Notes under the pieces: generated by a model | The model's input: the letters and a program-made list of their open reading frames with translations, nothing else | What the model was told of the DNA's origin: nothing | Database searches by the model: none | Program-made: the position numbers and the translations under genes | Origin: an uncultured Treponema sp. | GTDB taxonomy: Bacteria > Spirochaetota > Spirochaetia > Treponematales > Treponemataceae | Length of the DNA stretch: 7,448 nt | Assembly: GCA_946538795.1 (NCBI GenBank) | Contig: CAMNGY010000065.1 | Span: forward strand, 1 to 7,448 | Direction of reading: 5' to 3' | Shown here: positions 1 to 5,335 of the stretch, piece by piece | How the letters are laid out: each line of letters opens with the position of its first letter | How positions within the stretch are numbered: the first letter of the stretch is position 1

Positions 1-1
1 A

Positions 2-301
2 GACAACGAGCTCATCATTGCCCGCCTGTCAAACCGCAGGGTCTGCAAGTCCTGCGGCGCAAACTACAATGCAAAATTCCGCCCGCCGAAAGTTGAAGGC
101 AAGTGCGACAAGTGCGGCGGCGAGCTCTTTACCCGCGACGATGACAAGCTTGAGGCAATTACCCACCGGCTTGACGTCTACCGCCAGCAGACGGAACCGC
201 TGATCGGCTTCTACAAGAAGCTCGGCAAAATCACGGACATAGAATCCGGACGCGACAGCAAGGAAGTCTTCGTGGACTTCAAGAAGATTTTCCCAAAGTA
301 A
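2..301 (+). CDS. adk: Adenylate kinase, C-terminal part (5' end outside window)
   Basis: Adenylate kinase converts ATP and AMP to two ADP in the cytoplasm. Only the last 99 codons are present, read in frame from base 2 to a TAA at 299-301. The visible part holds the LID domain with two CxxC pairs (C15, C18, C35, C38 of the fragment), the zinc-finger type of LID found in many non-enteric bacteria. It also has the R-DDD segment after the second pair and the RLDVYRQQTEPLI helix, whose arginines line the active site in this family. The C-terminus (EVFVDFKKIF) is normal, so the gene is cut only by the window edge. It converges with the permease-GldG gene and overlaps it by 23 bp. I see no intrinsic terminator after the stop. 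The identification is secure; the start and promoter cannot be seen. Confidence 0.95.
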   Translation, partial: DNELIIARLSNRRVCKSCGANYNAKFRPPKVEGKCDKCGGELFTRDDDKLEAITHRLDVYRQQTEPLIGFYKKLGKITDIESGRDSKEVFVDFKKIFPK

Positions 302-2489
302 GCAAAAGCCTCCTGCAAAACCGTTTCCTTGCGGCCATGACTGCAGCAAACAGCACAATCATGAGCATCAGGGGAACGGCAAGGCAGGTGAAAAGAGAGG
401 CCGCAAGACTGCCGGCCTCCCCTTCCTCACGGCTCCCGGCAGATTCTACGGGAACTATGCCCTTGTTCTTGAGCTTTAAAAGCTCACCTTGCCCCTCAAG
501 GCGCAATATACAGTCAGAAATGAATTCCAGTATCCTCGTGTCAACAGCCCCGGACGGGCCGGAAGCAAAGGCCAGCATCCTGGATGAAGATGCGTACTGG
601 TCCCCCAGTACGCACAGGGCAGGCTTTCCGTCCCTGCTGACACAGGCCGAAACCGTGAAGGAGCCGGTCTCATCGCCAGGCAGTGCCGACCGTGAAACGG
701 AAAAAGGATTCGTAAGCAGGTTTCCGTCAGCGGAACCGCTTTGCCATGAGCCGCCGGCCGTCCTTATGCCAGGGGCAAGGCTCATGCCCTCCTGCTCCGC
801 AACATCCTCATCAAGCTCCAGGGCACACGGCCAGAAAAGCGCAAGGCCTTTAACAGCCTCATCCTGCGAAGGCAGATAGGGCCAAAGGGGATAATCCATG
901 CTTTCCTGCCTGGACGAATCCTCCTCGCCCAGCATCGTGAGATGGAAACAGGACGGAGAAGCCGTCATCCCGTCCTTAAAGCAGATACCATATTTCATAA
1001 GCAGCCTGACAAGCTCATCCCGGTCAGGCCCCTCGCTCCTGACGGCCGACCAGTCCCCGTCAATGGCGACCGTATAAGGAGTCGTCGCGACGAAGGCTTT
1101 TCCTCCACCGTCAACGTATGATATCACGGCCTGAGCCTCCTGCAAGGAAAGCCGAGCCGAGCCGAGCAAAAGAAGACAGTCCCCTACCGCAGGATCCAGC
1201 CCTCCACGGGCAAGTGCGGAAACCTCCTCCTCCCGGACGGAAAAGCCCTGCAGCAACAGCCAGGAGCAAAGCTGCGGATAGTCCCGCTCCGCGGACAGGC
1301 CGTTGCCAGCAACAACGCAGACGCAAACCTTTCTTCCCCGGACCAGGGACTGAATCCTGGCAGAAAGGTCATACTCCAGGCTTCCGCTTCCCATGACAAA
1401 CGGAACAATTTCCGTATGCCCCCTGTAGCTTATGGCGATTGCGGAAAAAACCCTGGACAGAATCTTGCCTGACCTGCCAGAAAGCTCTATGTCCTGCCCC
1501 CGTATGCCGTATCCCTCCAGCCGGCCCTCAAGTCCTTTTTCAGCCGGATCCACGATCTCATATTCCACTTCCCTCGCAGAGCCGGCATACAGCCGGATGA
1601 ATTCCTCCACGTCCCGTACCTGCGGATACAGGCGCCTAAGCGAGCCGCTCCGGTAATAGGTGATGACAAGGGGAGAATCCAGCTCAGAAAGCAGGGCCTG
1701 GCTGTAGCGGCTCACGCTGAAGGCCTTTCCTCTCGTAAAATCAAGGCGCACATAATATATGTTGCTGTCCATGACAAGAAGGATTAAGGCCGCCAGGGCA
1801 AGGGCCAGGAGCCTCCTGAAATCCCAGCTGGAATTTCCCCGTCTCCACTGCATGGAGGCAGCGGAAGCAAAGGTGAAGAAAAACAGACATGATATGTAAA
1901 ATGCTATGTCCCGGCTGTCAGCTATCCCCTTGGAGGCCGCATCCGCATGCCACGAGAATGACAAAGCCATAAAGAAGGAGGACACAAAACGGGGCAGCCC
2001 CATATACCGGGCGGCGACATGGGCAAAACTGAACAAGGCAAGGGCCAGTGATGACAGAGCGAAGGCAGCAGCCCTGTTCTGCAGCAGGAAAAAAAAGAAA
2101 ACGCACATCGCGCTGGCCGAAGCAACGTACAGGACAAGCACGGCATAGCCAGTAACGACCGAGGCCCATTCCATCCTGGGGGCCGGCATGCAGATTGCAA
2201 GAGGAACGGTGAACAGCAGAAAGAAAAGCTGCGCGACAGTCACTGCCAGAACTTGGGCGAAAGAAGCCGCAGCATCCGAAACAGGAAAAGAATAACGTCT
2301 GTCCCCACCAGGCAAAACGGAGGCGAAAGCCGGAACTATCAGGACAGAGAAGGAAGGGAAAAATGAAAAAAAGCCCTCCGAGGAAAAAACGGAATTCAGG
2401 CAGGAAGCCAGCAACAGGAGAAAACCCAGCGCCCACATAAAAGGGCTTATGGCGAGACGAAAAATGAAGCGCCTGTACAATGACCACAT
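279..2489 (-). CDS. Fused ABC-2 type permease and GldG-like domain protein
   Basis: This is a 736-aa membrane protein. Residues 1-245 hold about seven hydrophobic segments (roughly 13-34, 43-60, 76-100, 111-137, 140-160, 196-212, 226-241), as in ABC-2 type permeases such as GldF. Residues about 245-680 look like the extracytoplasmic GldG/ABC-auxiliary domain: a tyrosine-rich entry (NIYYVRLDFTRGKAFSVS), a VxDVEEFI...YEIVDP stretch and a SLEYDLSARIQSLV stretch. A last hydrophobic helix at about 696-720 is followed by a basic cytoplasmic tail. GldF and GldG are usually separate genes beside an ATPase gene. Here they appear fused and no ATPase gene is adjacent. The ATG at 2489 directly precedes the first membrane helix and a stop codon lies in frame just upstream, but no Shine-Dalgarno is visible. 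The 3' end runs 23 bp into adk on the other strand. The substrate is unknown. The family call is good; gliding is not implied. Confidence 0.82.
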   Translation of the reverse strand: MWSLYRRFIFRLAISPFMWALGFLLLLASCLNSVFSSEGFFSFFPSFSVLIVPAFASVLPGGDRRYSFPVSDAAASFAQVLAVTVAQLFFLLFTVPLAICMPAPRMEWASVVTGYAVLVLYVASASAMCVFFFFLLQNRAAAFALSSLALALFSFAHVAARYMGLPRFVSSFFMALSFSWHADAASKGIADSRDIAFYISCLFFFTFASAASMQWRRGNSSWDFRRLLALALAALILLVMDSNIYYVRLDFTRGKAFSVSRYSQALLSELDSPLVITYYRSGSLRRLYPQVRDVEEFIRLYAGSAREVEYEIVDPAEKGLEGRLEGYGIRGQDIELSGRSGKILSRVFSAIAISYRGHTEIVPFVMGSGSLEYDLSARIQSLVRGRKVCVCVVAGNGLSAERDYPQLCSWLLLQGFSVREEEVSALARGGLDPAVGDCLLLLGSARLSLQEAQAVISYVDGGGKAFVATTPYTVAIDGDWSAVRSEGPDRDELVRLLMKYGICFKDGMTASPSCFHLTMLGEEDSSRQESMDYPLWPYLPSQDEAVKGLALFWPCALELDEDVAEQEGMSLAPGIRTAGGSWQSGSADGNLLTNPFSVSRSALPGDETGSFTVSACVSRDGKPALCVLGDQYASSSRMLAFASGPSGAVDTRILEFISDCILRLEGQGELLKLKNKGIVPVESAGSREEGEAGSLAASLFTCLAVPLMLMIVLFAAVMAARKRFCRRLLLTLGKSS

Positions 2490-2506
2490 AAGGAACTAAA
2501 GCCGCC

Positions 2507-2524
2507 AATATCCGGCAGGATATT
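2507..2524. repeat. Perfect inverted repeat, candidate operator
   Basis: AATATCC-GGCA-GGATATT is a perfect 7-bp inverted repeat with a 4-nt centre. It covers the predicted transcription start (about 2515) of the permease-GldG gene and reaches into its -10 box. Because the transcript should start near the middle of the repeat, only one arm would be in the RNA, so a protein-binding site fits better than an RNA hairpin. Seen from xseB it lies upstream of the -35 region. The binding protein is unknown, and chance cannot be excluded. Confidence 0.5.
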
Positions 2525-2551
2525 TTAGGAGGGCTTGCCCGTCCTTGTCAA
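2522..2551 (-). promoter_or_regulatory. Sigma-70-type promoter of the permease-GldG gene
   Basis: On the minus strand a consensus -35 TTGACA (2546-2551) is followed after 18 bp by TAAAAT (2522-2527). The predicted start is near 2515, giving a leader of about 26 nt before the ATG at 2489. Its -35 overlaps the -35 of the xseB promoter on the other strand by five bases. Confidence 0.7.
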
Positions 2552-2573
2552 GGCTTTTTCCTTGCTGTATAAT
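2545..2573 (+). promoter_or_regulatory. Sigma-70-type promoter of xseB-mutL
   Basis: TTGTCA (2545-2550), a 17-bp spacer and a perfect TATAAT (2568-2573). Only 7 nt (2574-2580) separate the -10 from the xseB ATG. Transcription should therefore start at or one base before the start codon. Confidence 0.82.
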
Positions 2574-2580
2574 AACAGAG

Positions 2581-2907
2581 ATGAGCAAATTTGAGGACGA
2601 CATGAGGAGCCTTGAGAGGCTGGCGGCAGACATAAAGCGGAACGACATAACGCTGGAAGAAGCCCTCAAGGATTTCGAGGAAGGCATAAAGCTTTCCAGG
2701 GGACTTGAGAAGGAGCTTGACGCCATCGAAGGCAAGGTCATGAAGCTGATGAACAGCCCCGACATCCCGGAAGACCTTGAGGACAATCCTGAAAGCGGGG
2801 AAAACGGGCCGGCAAAAAAACGGAAAGCCCCGAAGGAAAAAACGGAAGGCCCGCTGCTGGAGCTTTTCACTCCGTCCGGCGAGATAAACGGTACCAGAAA
2901 CGCATAA
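2581..2907 (+). CDS. xseB: Exodeoxyribonuclease VII small subunit
   Basis: XseB is the small subunit that assembles on XseA to form exonuclease VII, which degrades single-stranded DNA to oligonucleotides. The 108-aa product has the family core at residues 4-56: FEDDMRSLERL, NDITLEEALKDFEEGIKLSR and a second helix ending KVMKLM, the usual two-helix hairpin. Residues 60-108 form an unusual tail, first acidic (DIPEDLEDNPE), then lysine-rich (KKRKAPKEK), then PLLELFTPSGE. E. coli XseB is about 80 aa. I chose the ATG at 2581 because it keeps the conserved FE. An in-frame upstream ATG at 2545 lies inside the promoter. An ATG at 2602 has a GAGG 5 nt before it but would cut the conserved start of the domain. 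The stop is 1 nt before mutL, so the two are probably one transcript. No xseA is in the window. Confidence 0.88.
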   Translation: MSKFEDDMRSLERLAADIKRNDITLEEALKDFEEGIKLSRGLEKELDAIEGKVMKLMNSPDIPEDLEDNPESGENGPAKKRKAPKEKTEGPLLELFTPSGEINGTRNA

Positions 2908-2908
2908 A

Positions 2909-4792
2909 ATGGCGGTAAGACAGCTTGACAGCGAGGTTGCCCGAAAGATAGCGGCCGGAGAGGTAATAGACAGGCCAGCATCAATAGTCCGGGAGATGAT
3001 GGACAACGCGGTGGACTCGGGGGCCAGCAGGATTGACGTTGAGATTGAAGGCGGCGGCATAGACAAGATACGGATCCGGGACAACGGCTGCGGCATGAGC
3101 CGGGAAGACCTGGAAGCATGCGCGCGCCCACATGCGACAAGCAAGATACAGAACGAGGAAGATCTCCTGAATCTTACAACCCTGGGCTTCCGCGGTGAGG
3201 CATTGTCTTCCATGGCCGCGGTCAGCCGCCTGCAAATTATGAGCGGCCAGTGGAGGATGAACGCTTCCTGCACGGAGAACCACATCCTCACACCATGTTC
3301 CCCCGTAGCAGGGACAATAGTGCAGACATCGGCCCTCTTCGAAAACTTTCCTGCCCGACGCAGCTTCCTGAAGAGGCCCGCGAGCGAGGCCATAATGTGC
3401 AGGAGCACTTTCGTCGAAAAAGCCCTGCCCAGGCCGGACATAACGTTCAGCCTGACGGTAGACGGCGAGGAGAAGCTGCGCCTGCCGGCCAGCCCCAGCC
3501 TGGCAAGGCGGTTCACGGACGGAATGGAACTGTATGACAGCGCGGACCTCTTCTATGAGATAAAAGGCTCATCAAACGACAAGGAGAAATCCTGGAGCTT
3601 CACGCTCGTCATAGGGGAGCCAGCCATATTCCGCAGCAACAGGAAAGACATATACATCTACGTCAACGGCAGGCGGATTTCAGAGTATTCCCTCGTGCAG
3701 GCAATAGAATACGGATGCACCGGGTACTTCCCCAATGGCAGCCACCCGGTGGCATGCCTTTTTGCCCGGATGAACCCCTCTCTTGTCGATTTCAACATCC
3801 ATCCGGCAAAGAAGGAGGCCAAGTTCAAGGACCTCGCCCCCCTGCACCATGCGGTCTCCAGCCTGACCAAAAGCTTTTTCAGGCAGCAGGGGCTGAAGAA
3901 CGCGATTCTCCAGGCAGGGAGCTATGCCACGGATGATTCAGAGCAAGCCCCACAGGGAGAACTTGAGATAGCCAGCCCCGGACTTTGGGCCATGACTCCC
4001 GCAAGCCACCGCACGCAGGCAGGCGCGAAGCCAAGCTTCCGCCCGGAAGCCCGGTACAGCGACATAGGAAGGGGCGGCCACTTTCCCAGACCTTATAATC
4101 AGGACAAGATTCCTGGCCATTCCCCGCTCTACACGAGCGATTTCAAGCAGGGGCTTGAGGCCATAGCGGGAAAGGCCCTTTCAGACGATGCGGATCCGGC
4201 AGAATCCAGATTCAGGCCCAACTACATAGAAAAGCCCGGTGAAGCCCAGGACGGAGTACGATACGTGGGGAGCGCGCTGGGAACATTCATCATAGCCCAA
4301 AAAGACGACACCCTCTATATAATAGACCAGCATGCAGCCCACGAGAGGTACCTGTACGACAAAATCATGGAGGATGCAGGCCAGAAACAGCAATTGCTCG
4401 TCCCCTATACGGTACGGACAGAAAGCCCGGCAGACGACAATTATCTTGAAGCTCTGAAAGACAAACTCGCCCAAGCGGGGTTCACCGGGGAAAAAAAAGA
4501 AGACGGCGTCTGGGAATTCAGCACTGTCCCCATCAGATGGAAAGGAAGCGAGGCTGATCTTGCGAAAGATTTATTGGACAGGAGAATCTCCCCGTCCGAC
4601 ATGATAAATGCCGTTGCGGCCTCTACGGCATGCCGTTCAGCGGTAATGGACGGCACGGTACTGGCCCCCGATATGGCGGCCTGGCTCTGCAGGACAGCCC
4701 TTGAGCTGCCCGACCCCCACTGTCCCCACGGTCGCCCCGTCTACACGACGATAACGAGGAGGCAGCTGTTCGACCTTGTGAGGCGGACATAG
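2909..4792 (+). CDS. mutL: DNA mismatch repair protein MutL, endonuclease type
   Basis: MutL couples MutS mismatch recognition to strand removal. The 627-aa protein aligns from its first residues with the GHKL ATPase domain: catalytic E29, N33, DNGCG at 58-62, ARPHATSKI at 72-80, GFRGEAL at 93-99, FENFPAR at 144-150 and NIHPAKKEAKF at 296-306. A low-conservation linker covers about 330-445. The C-terminal dimerisation domain follows, with DQHAAHE at 473-479, ACR at 574-576 and CPHGRP at 605-610. These metal-site motifs belong to MutL proteins that nick DNA themselves and are absent from E. coli MutL, which relies on MutH. QQLLVP at 494-499 resembles the beta-clamp-binding motif of Bacillus MutL. 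The last glutamate of the DQHA(x)2E(x)4E motif is D484 here. The ATG follows the xseB stop by 1 nt with no Shine-Dalgarno, which suggests translational coupling. Confidence 0.96.
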   Translation: MAVRQLDSEVARKIAAGEVIDRPASIVREMMDNAVDSGASRIDVEIEGGGIDKIRIRDNGCGMSREDLEACARPHATSKIQNEEDLLNLTTLGFRGEALSSMAAVSRLQIMSGQWRMNASCTENHILTPCSPVAGTIVQTSALFENFPARRSFLKRPASEAIMCRSTFVEKALPRPDITFSLTVDGEEKLRLPASPSLARRFTDGMELYDSADLFYEIKGSSNDKEKSWSFTLVIGEPAIFRSNRKDIYIYVNGRRISEYSLVQAIEYGCTGYFPNGSHPVACLFARMNPSLVDFNIHPAKKEAKFKDLAPLHHAVSSLTKSFFRQQGLKNAILQAGSYATDDSEQAPQGELEIASPGLWAMTPASHRTQAGAKPSFRPEARYSDIGRGGHFPRPYNQDKIPGHSPLYTSDFKQGLEAIAGKALSDDADPAESRFRPNYIEKPGEAQDGVRYVGSALGTFIIAQKDDTLYIIDQHAAHERYLYDKIMEDAGQKQQLLVPYTVRTESPADDNYLEALKDKLAQAGFTGEKKEDGVWEFSTVPIRWKGSEADLAKDLLDRRISPSDMINAVAASTACRSAVMDGTVLAPDMAAWLCRTALELPDPHCPHGRPVYTTITRRQLFDLVRRT

Positions 4793-4811
4793 GGAACAGG
4801 AAGCAGGCGTC

Positions 4812-5210
4812 TCAGGCTTCTGCAGCAGGCTTACGAAGAAGGCTGTTGTCCTCGATTTTCGCATCGGGAGCGTTCTTCTTTATTGAAGCTATCCCGTTCA
4901 GGCAGGAAGCAACGGCCTTGTAGCCCTCCCCCACCGCAATGATGCGACCGTTCGTCGCAACAAGGCGGAAGCGGAATTCCCCGGCCTTGTCCTTGTAGAC
5001 CTCGTACTTGGGACGGGGCAGCGTGACATATCCTTCCTCCGTCTGGTTCTCAACCTCGGCCCCGCAGTTCTTCATGACGCTGGCAATGCCGACCTTGCAC
5101 TTGGGCTTCTGGGTATAGACTTCGCTCGTGGCAATGACCTCTCCGTTGGTCGCCACAAGGTTGAACTTGAACCCGTTGTTTTTGGTCCTGCTGATAACGA
5201 ATTTACCCAT
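4812..5210 (-). CDS. YegP-like protein, two DUF1508 repeats
   Basis: This is a 132-aa soluble protein made of two copies of the YegP/DUF1508 (UPF0339) domain, at about residues 2-56 and 67-122. The copies share the pattern F-F/R-LVATNG-x-I-A-x-(S/G)E-x-Y followed by GIAS(V/I)KN/KK, the hallmark of the family. The role of this small beta-rich domain is not established. There is no signal peptide. The ATG at 5210 is chosen because a GGAGG lies 9 nt upstream and the domain begins at once. The reading frame stays open upstream to 5618, but that extension runs antisense through the pfkA promoter and coding region. The gene has its own promoter, divergent from pfkA, and converges on mutL with 19 bp between stops. 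The family call is firm and the function unknown. Confidence 0.9.
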   Translation of the reverse strand: MGKFVISRTKNNGFKFNLVATNGEVIATSEVYTQKPKCKVGIASVMKNCGAEVENQTEEGYVTLPRPKYEVYKDKAGEFRFRLVATNGRIIAVGEGYKAVASCLNGIASIKKNAPDAKIEDNSLLRKPAAEA

Positions 5211-5219
5211 AAAATGAAA

Positions 5220-5224
5220 CCTCC
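5220..5224 (-). promoter_or_regulatory. Strong ribosome binding site of the DUF1508 gene
   Basis: GGAGG on the minus strand, 9 nt before the ATG at 5210. It is the only clear Shine-Dalgarno in the window and it fixes this start against the longer open frame. Confidence 0.85.
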
Positions 5225-5242
5225 ACCGTAAGATAAGATAAT

Positions 5243-5255
5243 CCTTATTATAAGG
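5243..5255. repeat. Small palindrome over the DUF1508 -10 box
   Basis: CCTTAT-T-ATAAGG is a perfect 6-bp inverted repeat around one central base. It contains the whole -10 hexamer (5247-5252) of the DUF1508 promoter, so it could be an operator. Arms this short in an A+T-rich promoter arise by chance fairly often. Confidence 0.35.
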
Positions 5256-5275
5256 CACAAAGGTAATATTGGCAA
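5247..5275 (-). promoter_or_regulatory. Sigma-70-type promoter of the DUF1508 gene
   Basis: On the minus strand TTGCCA (5270-5275), a 17-bp spacer and a perfect TATAAT (5247-5252). The predicted start near 5240 gives a leader of about 30 nt that contains the GGAGG site. An A-rich run lies just upstream of the -35, as in UP elements. Confidence 0.8.
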
Positions 5276-5295
5276 ATTCTTTTTTCAGCTGTTTC

Positions 5296-5324
5296 TTGAC
5301 ATGGATATGAACTATATGTATCAT
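5296..5324 (+). promoter_or_regulatory. Sigma-70-type promoter of pfkA
   Basis: Perfect TTGACA (5296-5301), a 17-bp spacer and TATCAT (5319-5324). The start codon is at 5334, 9 nt after the -10, so the leader would be only 2-3 nt. The -35 is 20 bp from the -35 of the divergent DUF1508 promoter. Confidence 0.78.
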
Positions 5325-5335
5325 TCCAGTATCAT
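5318..5335 (+). repeat. 7-bp direct repeat spanning the pfkA -10 and start codon
   Basis: GTATCAT-TCCA-GTATCAT: two identical 7-mers with a period of 11 bp, about one helical turn. The first copy contains the -10 hexamer and the second ends in the first two bases of the pfkA ATG. It may be a binding site on one face of the helix or a coincidence. Confidence 0.35.

Noticed and set aside
263..280. Hairpin GAAGTC/GACTTC at the end of adk as a terminator
   Set aside because: The stem is only 6 bp, lies within adk codons, and neither strand has a T-run after it.
337..879. 180-aa plus-strand open frame antisense to the permease-GldG gene
   Set aside because: It is low-complexity and rich in Ser, Pro and Ala with no family resemblance. 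The opposite strand encodes a long protein with clear domains. High G+C makes such shadow frames common.
2548..3516. 322-aa minus-strand open frame across xseB and mutL
   Set aside because: It is antisense to two well-conserved genes and has no recognisable domain or ribosome site.
4799..4821. Hairpin between the mutL and DUF1508 stops as a terminator
   Set aside because: About 6 weak pairs with an 11-nt loop and no T-run. The 19-bp gap leaves no room for a clear signal.
5301..5333. pfkA start at the upstream ATGs 5301, 5307 or 5316
   Set aside because: These lie inside the -35/-10 region of a near-consensus promoter, have no ribosome site, and add residues not found in the family.
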